From NCBI GenBank assembly GCA_963601915.1, contig CAVCGL010000002.1, positions 1-64,000 of the forward strand: a stretch of 64,000 nucleotides of DNA, given 5' to 3'. The position numbers and the translations under genes were made by a program. The notes beneath the pieces were generated by a model. That model saw only the letters and a list, made by a program, of their open reading frames with translations, made no database searches and had not been told where the DNA came from. This DNA comes from Butyricicoccus_A sp963601915 (GTDB lineage: Bacteria > Bacillota > Clostridia > Oscillospirales > Butyricicoccaceae). Positions 49,927-59,228 of the stretch are shown in pieces; positions within the stretch are counted from its first letter, which is position 1; each line of letters starts with the position of its first letter.

Positions 49927-51588
49927 ATGGGATTTAGTAACATTCTAGCCTTGTGCGGCGGATTGGGACTGTTCCTGTTCGGCATGAAGTACATGGGTGC
50001 CGGATTGGAGCTTGCAGCCGGTCCGAAGCTGAACAACCTGCTGGAGAAACTGACACGCAACCCGGTTATGGGCTTCCTTCTGGGCGTTTTCGTCACCGCC
50101 TGCGTGCAGTCATCTTCTGCGACAACCATTATGTGTATGGGCTTCTTGAACGCCGGTATTATGGACTTGCTTCAGGCAGCCGGTGTCATTCTCGGTGCCA
50201 ACGTCGGTACGACAATGACGAGTATCTTGATTGCGCTGGACATTTCGTGGCTTGCTCCGGTATGTATTTTTGTCGGTGCGTTGATGCAGATGTTCTGCAA
50301 GAAAAAGATACAGAAATATGTTGGACAAATTATTCTGGGTTTTGGTATTCTGTTCCAGGGTCTGCACACCATGAGTGATTCCATGTCCGGCCTGAAGGAC
50401 ATGCCGGAATTTCAGCAGTTTATCGCCAGCGCAACCAATCCGTTCCTTGGATTTGTTGTCGGCTTGATTCTGTGCGGTGTGATTCAGAGCTCTTCCGCGG
50501 CAGTTGGTGTCTTGCAGGCTCTGGCTATGCAGGGACTGATGCCGATACATTTTGCGGCGTTCCTGATTTGCGGCATCAACGTTGGTTCTTCCATCACGCC
50601 GTTCTTGTCTGCAATCGGTGCGAAGAATAACACCAAGCGTGCAGCGGTTATTTACTGTGTATATAACGTAATTGGTGCAATTATCTTTATTCCGCTCTGC
50701 ATGTTAACGCCGTTTGTCAACATCTATAACCTGTTTACGACGAATACCGTCGTACAGATCTCCATGTTCCATATCACCTTCAAGCTGGTAACAGCATTGA
50801 TCCTGCTGCCGTTTGTTCGTTGGCTGGTCGATATTTCGTATCGTGTCATTCCGAAAAAGGTACACGAAAATGCCTATCGCTTTGCGTATATCGACTCTAA
50901 GCAGATTGATGCGCCGAGCGCGACTGTCCGTCAGCTGTATAAGGAGTCCGAGCGCATGGGCGGCATGGTTCGTGAAAACTTGGTTCTGGCAGCGGAAGGT
51001 ATGCTGAACAATGATGTCAGCCAGGCGGAAAAGATCCGTGAGACAGAGAATGTCATCAACTTCCTCAACCATGGGATTACAGACTATCTGGTGCAGTTCA
51101 GCGGACATAGTCTTCCGGCGCATGTGCCGCAGCTGGTCGGCAACATGTTCCACTTGATTGGCGATTTGGAACGCATCGGCGACCATGCCATCAATCTGCT
51201 GGAAAAGACCGAACAGTGCCTAGAAAAAAATCTGATTTACTCAGAGGAAGCTCGACAGGAATTGAAGAACATGTATGAAGCAGATCTCTTGCTGTTTGAT
51301 CGTGCGTTCAGCGGATTCCTGTGCCACAACCTGACCGAGCAGGATGCACTGGAGCTGCATCATATTGAGGACAAGGTAGATAATATGAAGCGCAATTATG
51401 AGAACAATCATATTAAGCGCTTGAGCAACAAGCAGTGTGCCACAGAGCCGGGCATTATCTTTGTAGAAGCCCTGCACGATTTTGAAAAAATCGGTGACCA
51501 TGCAGATGCCATGGTATTTATTGCACGGAAAAATGCACAGATTTCCGGCGGCATCCGTCCGCCGGTATTGAGCACAGATCCGGCTTAA
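49927..51588 (+). CDS. Na+/phosphate symporter with PhoU-like C-terminal domain
   Basis: A 553-residue protein. Two inverted repeats each hold the family QSSSA motif (VTACVQSSSATTIMCMGF and LCGVIQSSSAAVGVLQAL), with ~8-9 membrane spans. From ~residue 330 there are two PhoU-like helical segments (GDLERIGDHAINLLEKTEQC and LHDFEKIGDHADAMVFIARK) carrying ExxRxGDH-type metal-binding motifs. It imports phosphate; the PhoU part probably regulates. A long 5' region (~90 nt) precedes it. Confidence 0.93.
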   Translation: MGFSNILALCGGLGLFLFGMKYMGAGLELAAGPKLNNLLEKLTRNPVMGFLLGVFVTACVQSSSATTIMCMGFLNAGIMDLLQAAGVILGANVGTTMTSILIALDISWLAPVCIFVGALMQMFCKKKIQKYVGQIILGFGILFQGLHTMSDSMSGLKDMPEFQQFIASATNPFLGFVVGLILCGVIQSSSAAVGVLQALAMQGLMPIHFAAFLICGINVGSSITPFLSAIGAKNNTKRAAVIYCVYNVIGAIIFIPLCMLTPFVNIYNLFTTNTVVQISMFHITFKLVTALILLPFVRWLVDISYRVIPKKVHENAYRFAYIDSKQIDAPSATVRQLYKESERMGGMVRENLVLAAEGMLNNDVSQAEKIRETENVINFLNHGITDYLVQFSGHSLPAHVPQLVGNMFHLIGDLERIGDHAINLLEKTEQCLEKNLIYSEEARQELKNMYEADLLLFDRAFSGFLCHNLTEQDALELHHIEDKVDNMKRNYENNHIKRLSNKQCATEPGIIFVEALHDFEKIGDHADAMVFIARKNAQISGGIRPPVLSTDPA

Positions 51589-51601
51589 AAAACAAGCAAT
51601 C

Positions 51602-51645
51602 ATCCGGCAGAACACGGACAAACCTGTGTTTTCTGCCGGATTTTG
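51602..51645 (+). terminator. Terminator after the symporter gene
   Basis: ATCCGGCAGAA/TTCTGCCGGAT, 11-bp stem with inner ACA.GTGT pairing, then TTTG. Confidence 0.85.
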
Positions 51646-51734
51646 TTATATTCTTGCTATTTTACGATTTTTTCACACACAGAAAGAAAAATCGTGGTAC
51701 ACTAAGAGTAAATCATACAACAAGGGGAAGAAAC

Positions 51735-52790
51735 ATGATGAAGAAACAATTATCTGATTCGTTTTTTATTCGCAATACAAAAATTCGCAATCGCATCTGT
51801 GTGCCGCCAATGGTTGTGTACAATTGGTCGGATGGCAGCGGATATGTCGATGACAAACACGTAGCGCATTATCGTCGTTTGGCGCGCGGCGGTGCCGGAC
51901 TGATTATTCAGGAAGCGACCTGTGTGACAGAGGAAGGCAAGCTGGCGCAGACACAGCTCGGCATTTGGGAAGATGGACAGATAGAAGGTCTGCGCCGGAT
52001 TACCGATGCTGTTCATGCGGAAGGATGTCCGATTTTTGTACAGATTCATCATGCCGGTATCGTTGGCATTGCGCAGCACGCGCTATGTCCCAGCGCGTAT
52101 GTGTTGGGAGATAAGACTGGTATAGAGATGTCTGTGGAGCAGATTCATACTATGCAGCAGGCGTTTATTTCTGCGGCGCGGCGCGCCTATCAGGCTGGCT
52201 ATGATGGCGTGGAACTGCATGGATGCCATCGGTATTTGATGTGTCAATTTTTAAATGCCAGAGTGAATACGCGCACGGATACATACGGAGCGCATCCGGA
52301 ACAATTTGTGCTGGAGATTCTCGACGGCATTCGCAACATTGTACCGGAGGATTTTGTGGTTGGCATTCGCTTAGGCGCGTTTGAGCCGACATTACAGGAC
52401 GGCATTCGCCATGCCAAGATCTTGGAAGAGCACGGCATAGATTTTCTGGATATTTCCTATGGATTTACCGAGGAGCAGGAAGCGGAAAAGCCGGCAGATT
52501 TTCCGTATAAAGATATTATTTATGCGGCAGGAGAAATCAAGAAGCAGGTATCTATTCCTGTTTTTGCTGTCAATGGCATTCGTGTGCCGGAGGATGCGCG
52601 CGGCGCATTGGAACAGACGCAAGTTGACATGATTGATGTCGGACGCAGCTCGTTGGCGAACCCTGAGTGGGCAGCGGATGCATTGGCAGGGCGAAAAACG
52701 GACAAGTGCGTGGATTGCAGTGTATGTCAGTGGCGCATCAATCCGGATCGCTGTGCTGGACGTCTACTGCATGAAAAAAGACAGAAGTGA
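51735..52790 (+). CDS. NADH:flavin oxidoreductase (Old Yellow Enzyme family)
   Basis: A 351-residue FMN TIM barrel. It has IRNRICVPPMVVYN at the N-terminus, YDGVELHGCHRYLMCQFLNA (catalytic region) and VDMIDVGRSSLANPEWA. A C-terminal Cys cluster CVDCSVCQWRINPDRC suggests a 4Fe-4S site, as in 2,4-dienoyl-CoA-reductase-type members, but the extra FAD/NAD domains are missing. ATG 51735 follows AAGGGGAAGAAAC. Confidence 0.9.
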   Translation: MMKKQLSDSFFIRNTKIRNRICVPPMVVYNWSDGSGYVDDKHVAHYRRLARGGAGLIIQEATCVTEEGKLAQTQLGIWEDGQIEGLRRITDAVHAEGCPIFVQIHHAGIVGIAQHALCPSAYVLGDKTGIEMSVEQIHTMQQAFISAARRAYQAGYDGVELHGCHRYLMCQFLNARVNTRTDTYGAHPEQFVLEILDGIRNIVPEDFVVGIRLGAFEPTLQDGIRHAKILEEHGIDFLDISYGFTEEQEAEKPADFPYKDIIYAAGEIKKQVSIPVFAVNGIRVPEDARGALEQTQVDMIDVGRSSLANPEWAADALAGRKTDKCVDCSVCQWRINPDRCAGRLLHEKRQK

Positions 52791-53638
52791 TTGACATGAG
52801 ACGCAAAAGACAAAATATTTGGGAAGACGAATGGGACGATTTGCGCAAACGCGAAGAAAAGTATATCTATAAAAATTGCGTACCGGGCACGAAGCTGTTT
52901 TCCAAGCTGCAAAAAGTCGTCCCCAAAACCCTGCAATCCAAATTGGATGCCGCCTTTATCAAGGCATTTGAAGTGGTATTTGACAAGGGAACCGGTGTCA
53001 TTGAGAAAACCTATGACAAGGAAAAACGGCAGTCTGAATATGAAGTGCGGGAATATGCGGCAAAAATTCGAGAGGACAAGCAAAATGTGCGTGCTTTTCG
53101 CAAAAAAGCGAGTGGCTATGCCAGAAAAAATCTGCTGTTTTCTTCGCTGGAGGGCATTGGATTCGGTCTGATCGGACTGGGACTGCCGGATATTCCGCTG
53201 TTTGTCAGTCTGATGCTGCGCAATTTATATGAGATTTCTCTGTCATTTGGCTATGACTATGACAATATGGAGGAGCGGTACTTTCAACTGCGTGTCATTG
53301 AAACGGCACTCTACAGCGGCGAAGAAATGCGCAAACGGGATGAGGATATGAACACCCTGTGCAAAAATTTGTGCGGCAGCAAACAGCAAAAGCCGGAAGA
53401 AATGAAAAAATTGGCGTTTGATCTCACCGACCAGATTCACAGCACAGCGAAAACACTATCTGATGATATGCTGTACGCGAAATTTATTCAAGGCAAAATG
53501 CTGGTTGGTGTGATTGGCGGCGCAACGGATGTCACAGTACTCAAGCGCATCACGGATTATGCCATGCTCAAATATCGAAGGAGATACCTGCTGGATCGGG
53601 AATGGAACAGCGAATCGGAGCAGAAACAGCCAATGTAG
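52787..53638 (+). CDS. EcsC family protein
   Basis: A 283-residue protein with the EcsC core: IFEDEWDDLR-like N-terminus (NIWEDEWDDLRKREEKYIYK) and NLLFSSLEGIGFGLIGLGLP plus DIPLFVSLMLRNLYEISLSF, a conserved hydrophobic hairpin. The function is unclear; the name comes from the B. subtilis Ecs locus. GTG 52787 overlaps the upstream stop; ATG 52796 is also possible. Confidence 0.85.
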   Translation: MIDMRRKRQNIWEDEWDDLRKREEKYIYKNCVPGTKLFSKLQKVVPKTLQSKLDAAFIKAFEVVFDKGTGVIEKTYDKEKRQSEYEVREYAAKIREDKQNVRAFRKKASGYARKNLLFSSLEGIGFGLIGLGLPDIPLFVSLMLRNLYEISLSFGYDYDNMEERYFQLRVIETALYSGEEMRKRDEDMNTLCKNLCGSKQQKPEEMKKLAFDLTDQIHSTAKTLSDDMLYAKFIQGKMLVGVIGGATDVTVLKRITDYAMLKYRRRYLLDREWNSESEQKQPM

Positions 53639-53714
53639 ATATGCTTTGTAATCATCTTGTTGTGTACATTGCTGGGTAAATATGATATAGTTAACAGGAA
53701 GGGAGGGAATCTTC

Positions 53715-54158
53715 ATGATGATGACTATTTCTCCTGTGTATATCTGGATCGGCGTGCTGATCTTTTGTCTGGTGGCAGAAGCGTGTACGGTGCAGCTGAT
53801 TACCATCTGGTTTGCGATTGGCTCTATCGGAGCCATGGCGGCAGCGGCGATGGGGTTTGGCGAAATCGTACAGCTCAGTGTCTGCTTGGCGGTTGCGATT
53901 GTCATGCTGCTGTTGCTGAGACCAATTGTCCGCGGCAAGCTGCTGAAAACAATTGATCGGACAAATGCAGACCGCATTCTTGACCAAACAGCGGTTGTCA
54001 TTCAGACGATTGATGCCAAGCAGGAAACCGGTCAAATTCGCCTGATGGGGCAGATTTGGAGCGCCCGTGCGTCTGATCCAAGCGATTGCATTCCGGAGGG
54101 TGAGACGGTTGTTGTTACCGCCATTTCCGGTGTAAAGGCAATCGTAAAGAGAGCATGA
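53715..54158 (+). CDS. NfeD family membrane protein
   Basis: A 147-residue protein. N-terminal spans (VYIWIGVLIFCLVAEACTVQ, then LSVCLAVAIVMLLLLRPIV) precede a C-terminal OB-like beta domain (TAVVIQTIDAKQETGQIRLM). It is paired with an SPFH/stomatin gene just downstream, a conserved couple thought to organise membrane microdomains. The start is the first of three Met codons after GGGAGGGAATCTTC. Confidence 0.88.
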   Translation: MMMTISPVYIWIGVLIFCLVAEACTVQLITIWFAIGSIGAMAAAAMGFGEIVQLSVCLAVAIVMLLLLRPIVRGKLLKTIDRTNADRILDQTAVVIQTIDAKQETGQIRLMGQIWSARASDPSDCIPEGETVVVTAISGVKAIVKRA

Positions 54159-54183
54159 GCAAAACGAAAAGGAGGACAAACGT

Positions 54184-55083
54184 ATGGTAGTAATTATTTT
54201 GATTTTAATTGTGCTGGTCGTATTGATTTCCAATATCAAGATCGTTCCGCAGGCAAAAGCGTATACGATTGAGCGACTGGGCGCATATCAGGGAACCTGG
54301 CAGACAGGTCTGCACTTCAAAATTCCGCTGATTGAGCGTGTCGCGCGTCGTGTGACGCTCAAAGAACAGGTTGTGGATTTTGAGCCGCAGCCGGTTATCA
54401 CCAAAGATAATGTAACGATGCAGATTGACACGGTTGTTTATTTTCAGATTACCGATCCGAAGCTGTTTACCTATGGCGTAGAAAGCCCGATGGCAGCCAT
54501 TGAAAATTTGACGGCAACGACACTGCGAAATATCATTGGCGACTTGGAGCTGGATGAAACGCTGACATCTCGTGATGTCATCAATACCAAGATGCGCACG
54601 ATTTTGGATGAGGCAACCGATGCGTGGGGCATCAAAGTCAACCGTGTGGAACTGAAGAACATCATTCCGCCGAAGGCCATTCAGGAGTCCATGGAGAAGC
54701 AGATGAAGGCAGAGCGCGAACGCCGCGAAGCAATCCTTGTTGCAGAAGGTCAGAAACAGTCCGCAATTCTGGTTGCGCAGGGCGAAAAGGAATCCACGGT
54801 TCTGCGTGCAGATGCAAAGCGTGAAGCACAGATCAAGGAAGCACAGGGCCAGGCAGAAGCACTGATGACCGTGCAGAAAGCTCTGGCAGATTCTCTGGTA
54901 CTGCTCAATGAGGCGGCACCGAATGACAAGGTACTTCGCCTGAAGGCATTGGAGGCATTCGCTAAGGCAGCGGACGGCAAGGCAACCAAGATTATCATTC
55001 CGTCTGAAATTCAGGGCATGGCTGGTTTGGCAACTTCGCTGCAGGAAGTATGGCAGACGCCGAGTCCGGAAGCAAAAGAGTAA
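54184..55083 (+). CDS. SPFH/Band 7 (stomatin-like) protein
   Basis: A 299-residue protein with an N-terminal membrane segment (VVIILILIVLVVLISNI). The Band 7 domain follows (IVPQAKAYTIERLGAYQGTW, VDFEPQPVITKDNVTMQIDT), then a long coiled coil (EKQMKAERERREAILVAEGQ). Of QmcA/YbbK type, it forms a large membrane ring with its NfeD partner. It is probably in one operon with the preceding gene (25-nt gap). Confidence 0.93.
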   Translation: MVVIILILIVLVVLISNIKIVPQAKAYTIERLGAYQGTWQTGLHFKIPLIERVARRVTLKEQVVDFEPQPVITKDNVTMQIDTVVYFQITDPKLFTYGVESPMAAIENLTATTLRNIIGDLELDETLTSRDVINTKMRTILDEATDAWGIKVNRVELKNIIPPKAIQESMEKQMKAERERREAILVAEGQKQSAILVAQGEKESTVLRADAKREAQIKEAQGQAEALMTVQKALADSLVLLNEAAPNDKVLRLKALEAFAKAADGKATKIIIPSEIQGMAGLATSLQEVWQTPSPEAKE

Positions 55084-55101
55084 ATCATTTGTATGAAAAC
55101 A

Positions 55102-55136
55102 AAAAGCTGACAGGGAGTATTTCTCTGTCAGCTTTT
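55102..55136. terminator. Terminator after the SPFH gene
   Basis: A perfect 12-bp stem AAAAGCTGACAG/CTGTCAGCTTTT. Confidence 0.88.
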
Positions 55137-55189
55137 CTATGCCTGCATGCAAAAACTTTGTGGAATGATTGAAACATCCGGCAAAAGAG

Positions 55190-55218
55190 TTGAAAAAAAT
55201 GCGGTTTTGCATTATACT
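55190..55218 (+). promoter_or_regulatory. Promoter of the SH3-domain protein gene
   Basis: TTGAAA (55190-55195), 17-bp spacer, TATACT (55213-55218). Confidence 0.75.
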
Positions 55219-55272
55219 GAAATTGTCGATATATGTTGATAGAGGATACAAACAGAAGAAGGAGGAACCTTT

Positions 55273-56154
55273 ATGTCGGAAGAACGATTTGAGTTCAGCC
55301 CGGAGGTTTTTGATCTGGATGATCGGAAAAGTGTAGAAGCTGTCATTCATTTGCTCGACTGCACTTATGAGCAAGAACATACCGGAAAAACGGCGGAAGA
55401 TGTCCTGTATGACTTCTGCATGGCCTATTTAGAGGAAGCACAGAATCAGACAACCCTGTCGGACGAAAATATCAATAAACGTCTGAAGGTGATCGTGCAG
55501 TGGTATGCAGAACATGCACGCACACCAAATGGTGCGCGCATTATTCCTGAGGATGCGGCAAATGATATTTGCAACAACTGGGATGAATGGCTGAATGGTC
55601 CGGAACCGCTGCTGTCCGGTTTATTTCAGAAGTTTGAAAAGAAGAAACAGGAAAAAATGCGAAACCAGACAGGAGAATCTCCGGTTCATGCCACGGCATC
55701 TAAAATCAAACAGACCATGATTTCGTCCGATGCAGTGCGTGAGAAGGTTTCTTCGATGCATGTGTCAAAAGCAGGCTGGGCGGTTATTGGTATGCTCGTC
55801 TGTTTTATCATTGGTGCAATGGCAGGATGGAAGCTAGCCAATACTGATAAAACCATTCAGCTTACCATTGGCAAACCAGCTGTAGAGAGCAGTGTATCTG
55901 TTGATAAAGATAAGCAGACAACCAGTAAAACGACAGCAGTAATGAAGCTGGGCATGAATGTGCGCAGCAAGCCGACAACCAAAAATGCCAATAATATTTT
56001 GATGACGCTCAAAAAAGGAGATCAAATTACCATTTTGAGCAAAGCGGATGATGACGGCTGGATGAAAATCTCTTGTACAGATTCCAATGGAGAAAAGATT
56101 TCTGGCTATATGCAGTCTGTATACGATGGAGAAACCGTGTACACAAAGAAATAA
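55273..56154 (+). CDS. Membrane-anchored protein with extracellular SH3-like domain
   Basis: A 293-residue protein. The N-terminal ~150 residues are cytoplasmic, acidic and helical. One span follows at ~178-197 (AGWAVIGMLVCFIIGAMAGW), then a Ser/Thr/Lys linker and a C-terminal bacterial SH3 domain (GMNVRSKPTTKNANNILMTL ... KKGDQITILSKAD ... WMKIS). The SH3 part probably touches the cell wall. The cytoplasmic part matches no family I recognise. Confidence 0.8.
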   Translation: MSEERFEFSPEVFDLDDRKSVEAVIHLLDCTYEQEHTGKTAEDVLYDFCMAYLEEAQNQTTLSDENINKRLKVIVQWYAEHARTPNGARIIPEDAANDICNNWDEWLNGPEPLLSGLFQKFEKKKQEKMRNQTGESPVHATASKIKQTMISSDAVREKVSSMHVSKAGWAVIGMLVCFIIGAMAGWKLANTDKTIQLTIGKPAVESSVSVDKDKQTTSKTTAVMKLGMNVRSKPTTKNANNILMTLKKGDQITILSKADDDGWMKISCTDSNGEKISGYMQSVYDGETVYTKK

Positions 56155-56160
56155 ACATAG

Positions 56161-56193
56161 GAAGCATACGGCAATTGGCTGTGTGCTTCTTTT
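56161..56193 (+). terminator. Terminator after the SH3-domain gene
   Basis: GAAGCA...TGCTTC with inner AC/GT pairing, then TTTT. Confidence 0.65.
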
Positions 56194-56252
56194 GGTGTCG
56201 CGATGTATAAAGATCTGTGATACAGCATAGGCTGTACACAGGGGAGTGGTGT

Positions 56253-56858
56253 ATGATGCAGACGCGCTGGAAAACAATTGGCATAATCGCTGGCGTATGC
56301 TTGGCAATAGGCGCTGTAGTGCTAAGTAGAACGATCGGAAAGACAGTGCCGGAACATATACCGGGTGACACAGAGCTGCAAGAACACACAACGATACAGA
56401 CAGAACAGATGGTCACACAGACCTACGACAGTTCCTTTTTCGTCTCTCTTGTACAGGATACCTGCGGAGATGTCTTGCCGCTTACCAATCTTGCGATAGA
56501 AATACAAGAGGACGAAAAAATAGTTGTTTCGGGAATTTTATCTAAGGAACAAGCCGAAAAGCTATTAAATCAACAATCAGACAGTATTGCACAGTCGTAT
56601 GCTGCCGTTTTGGAATTTTTGCCGGAAGAGTTGCCGGTATCTTGTCAGCTTCAGCTGCAAGCGAACAATGGGAAAGTGAATCTCACATTACAGAAACTGT
56701 CTGTGGCATCTATGGAACTACCAAGTGCCTGGATGCAGGAAGATCTGTTGGAACCATTAGAGCGCAATCTTCAGATGGAATTAGAAAAAACGTTTGCTTC
56801 GATTGTTTCGATTGCTTCACAAGACGGAGCACTGCATATCTCTGGAGAAAGCAAATAG
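56253..56858 (+). CDS. Membrane-anchored protein of unknown function
   Basis: A 201-residue protein. The N-terminal anchor is IGIIAGVCLAIGAVVLSRTI, with no lipobox. A ~160-residue outside domain follows (LPLTNLAIEIQEDEKIVVSG, EFLPEELPVSCQLQLQANNG) with alternating helices and strands. No family is recognised. AGGGGAGTGGTGT precedes the ATG. Confidence 0.7.
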   Translation: MMQTRWKTIGIIAGVCLAIGAVVLSRTIGKTVPEHIPGDTELQEHTTIQTEQMVTQTYDSSFFVSLVQDTCGDVLPLTNLAIEIQEDEKIVVSGILSKEQAEKLLNQQSDSIAQSYAAVLEFLPEELPVSCQLQLQANNGKVNLTLQKLSVASMELPSAWMQEDLLEPLERNLQMELEKTFASIVSIASQDGALHISGESK

Positions 56859-56881
56859 CCTGCACGCAGCAGGCTATTTGC
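56851..56881. terminator. Terminator hairpin
   Basis: A perfect 13-bp stem GCAAATAGCCTGC/GCAGGCTATTTGC. It lies between convergent genes and so may serve both. Confidence 0.75.
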
Positions 56882-56921
56882 TTGAGATTGCAATTTTTCG
56901 AGCAGAATGCTATACTTTTTA

Positions 56922-57173
56922 TTAGAATGTGGCTTGGAACATGTCGGCGGCTTCCATTGCCTCTACGAGAGAATCGCAGCGGCGATACCCGAACTGTCTG
57001 CACCAGATTTCAGTTTCTTCAAAATCAGACAACTGATCTTCATCTGCAAGATCTGGATCCCATTCGTCCTCGTCACAGACACGGGCGTATAGCTCACATT
57101 CTTCTTCGTCATAGACGAGAAATACACCCCATCCAGTCGAAGGGCAGATAAATACATCTGTCATCATTTTCAT
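56922..57173 (-). CDS. Small acidic protein, unknown function
   Basis: An 83-residue protein (MKMMTDVFICPSTGWGVFLV at the start) with many Asp/Glu (YDEEECELYARVCDEDEWDP). AAAGGAATGATAACCT lies before the ATG. It diverges from the epimerase gene with a 39-base gap. It matches no family I know. It is plausible as a gene because of its site and its convergent terminator. Confidence 0.55.
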   Translation of the reverse strand: MKMMTDVFICPSTGWGVFLVYDEEECELYARVCDEDEWDPDLADEDQLSDFEETEIWCRQFGYRRCDSLVEAMEAADMFQATF

Positions 57174-57212
57174 AGGTTATCATTCCTTTCGTATCAGAGC
57201 AGGAGGAAAAGT

Positions 57213-57842
57213 ATGCGCGTTGTTACTGTCACCCAAATGAAACAAATCGAAAAAGACGCCGATGCCAATGGTGTTTCCTATTATCAAATGATGGAAAATG
57301 CCGGAACAGCGGCATATCATATCATTCGCCAGCGCGTGCCACATGCGAAAAGCATCACGGTTCTGGCTGGAAAAGGAAACAACGGAGGAGATGGATTTGT
57401 CATAGCGCGTCTGGCCGCGCAGGACGGATTATCTGTCACGGTAATTCTGGCAGAAGGAGAGCCGGTTACACAGGACGCAAAGACCAATTATGCGCTGATG
57501 CGTCAATTTCCCATTGCCATGCAAACCATTGACGATGTGCACGAAATAACAGCCGATGTTGTCGTTGATGCACTATACGGCACAGGCTTTCATGGGCAGC
57601 TGCGTCCATCCGGACGAAAGGCCTGCGATCTCATGCAGAACTCCGGTGCGTATCTTGTCGCGTTAGACCTGCCGAGCGGATTACAGGCGGACACCGGTAT
57701 CGCGGCGGACGGGGCAGTTCGGGCAACCTGTACCATCGCCTTTGATTCCTATAAACAGGTACATATAGCGGAAGCAGCAAAGGCTTTTTGTGGGACAGTC
57801 ATTTTGGCAGACATCGGCGTGCCGGATTTTTGCCACCCGTAA
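57213..57842 (+). CDS. nnrE: NAD(P)H-hydrate epimerase
   Basis: A 209-residue YjeF N-terminal domain protein. MRVVTVTQMKQIEKDADANG and the LAGKGNNGGDGFVIARLAA loop bind the NADHX substrate, and DALYGTGFHGQL and VALDLPSGLQADTG complete the site. It epimerises damaged NAD(P)HX. The dehydratase half (NnrD), often fused, is absent here. AGGAGGAAAAGT precedes the ATG. Confidence 0.93.
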   Translation: MRVVTVTQMKQIEKDADANGVSYYQMMENAGTAAYHIIRQRVPHAKSITVLAGKGNNGGDGFVIARLAAQDGLSVTVILAEGEPVTQDAKTNYALMRQFPIAMQTIDDVHEITADVVVDALYGTGFHGQLRPSGRKACDLMQNSGAYLVALDLPSGLQADTGIAADGAVRATCTIAFDSYKQVHIAEAAKAFCGTVILADIGVPDFCHP

Positions 57843-57854
57843 AGAGAACGAAAG

Positions 57855-57886
57855 ACATCCAGCTCGAAGATGAGCTGGATGTTTTC
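57855..57886. terminator. Bidirectional terminator
   Basis: An 11-bp stem ACATCCAGCTC/GAGCTGGATGT with loop GAAGAT, between the convergent nnrE and alcohol dehydrogenase genes; TTTTC follows. Confidence 0.85.
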
Positions 57887-57896
57887 TTGTATCGGT

Positions 57897-59081
57897 TTAC
57901 TGGGCAGCTTTTTTGTAGATCTGATAAATCGCTTGCTTGTCCAAAACCATAAATTGTCCAATGGTTCGCGTGTCCATATACGTACACTTGTAGGCAAGCT
58001 CTCGCAGATCGTCTTCTGATGGTGTGATGCCCATCTCGGAAATGCGCGTCGGCATACCGATAGAATGGAAGAAGGCTTCCATGGCATCGATGCCGCGATT
58101 GGCAGTCTCTGTGTCATCTGCACCGGCTTCTACACCCAGCACATGCATGGCAAACTTGGCGAATCGCGCCGGATTGGCAGGCATTACAGTGCGTGCCTAG
58201 CTGCTCCACACGGCGCACAGACCGGCACCGTGTGCGATGTCGTACTTGCCGCCCAATTCATGCTCCAGCTGATGGCAAGCCCAATCGCCGCCGTCTGTGC
58301 CGCATCCGGTCAAACCGTTGTGCGACAAGCTGCTTGCCCACATCAGACCGGCACGTGCGTCATAGTCCTGCGGATTTTTCAGCGTAGCCTGCACATCGCG
58401 CATCACGGAACGAAGCAAACCTTCTGCCAACTCATCGGTTAAGCCCATGGGATCGCTTTCTGCGGTAAAATATCGTTCCATCGTGTGCATCATGATGTCT
58501 GAAGCACCGCTGGCAGTCTGATATGCCGGAAGCGTATACGTAATCGTCGGGTCCATAACGGCGAAGCGGCAGCGACAGCATTCATTGTTTAAACCGCGCT
58601 TGAGCCAGCCCTCTTCGTTGGTAATAACAGAAGAATTGCTCATTTCACTGCCTGCTGCGGCAATGGTTAAGACAGCACCAATCGGCGTGCAGGCGGTCGG
58701 TGCAACTTTCTTGAGATAGTAATCCCAAACATCTCCCGGATTGGCAAGGCCATAGCCGATTGCCTTGGAGGAATCAATGACAGAACCACCGCCGACAGCG
58801 AGAATGAAATCAACGCCTTCCTTGCGGCACAGAGCAATGCCTTCCCGAACCAAGCTCAGGCGAGGATTTGGCACAACACCGCCCAACATCACGTAAGCGA
58901 CACCGGCTTTGTCTAAGGACTGAGCGACACGATCCAGCAGACCGCTGCGCTTGGCACTGCCGCCGCCGTAATGAATCAAGACCTTCTTGCAGCCCTGCTC
59001 TGCGACAAGCGCACCTACTTTTTCAACAGAATCCTTGCCGAAGACCACGCGAGTCGGCGTATTGTATTCAAAACTGCGCAT
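57897..59081 (-). pseudogene. Iron-containing alcohol dehydrogenase interrupted by one TAG
   Basis: The frame from ATG 59081 (AGGAGGAATGTTTT upstream) runs 294 codons to TAG at 58199-58197, then stays open in the same frame for 99 more codons. Both parts match Fe-ADH/butanol dehydrogenase: LAVGGGSVIDSSKAIGYG and HQLEHELGGKYDIAHGAGL before the stop, ANPARFAKFAMHVLGVEAGA after it. The total of ~394 residues is the family length. The stop replaces the Trp usually seen in AVWGSWAR-type sequence (TGG to TAG). The downstream part carries no metal-binding motif, so the truncated product is probably inactive. Confidence 0.85.
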
Positions 59082-59160
59082 AAAACATTCCTCCTATGTT
59101 GTTTTTTCCTCTGTGTATTGTGGATACTGTTATCATAGCATATTTGCGAAAAAAAGACAA

Positions 59161-59189
59161 TTGACAGACCTTGTGTTTTCCGTTACGAT
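59161..59189 (+). promoter_or_regulatory. Promoter of the Cys-rich protein gene
   Basis: TTGACA (59161-59166), 17-bp spacer, TACGAT (59184-59189). Confidence 0.6.
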
Positions 59190-59228
59190 AAATCGAGATA
59201 GATTCATCGTGAAAGGAGAGGTATGGAT

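Noticed and set aside
57897..59081. TAG as pyrrolysine or programmed readthrough
   Set aside because: The replaced residue is Trp in the family, and no pyl genes or readthrough context are visible; a point mutation is simpler.
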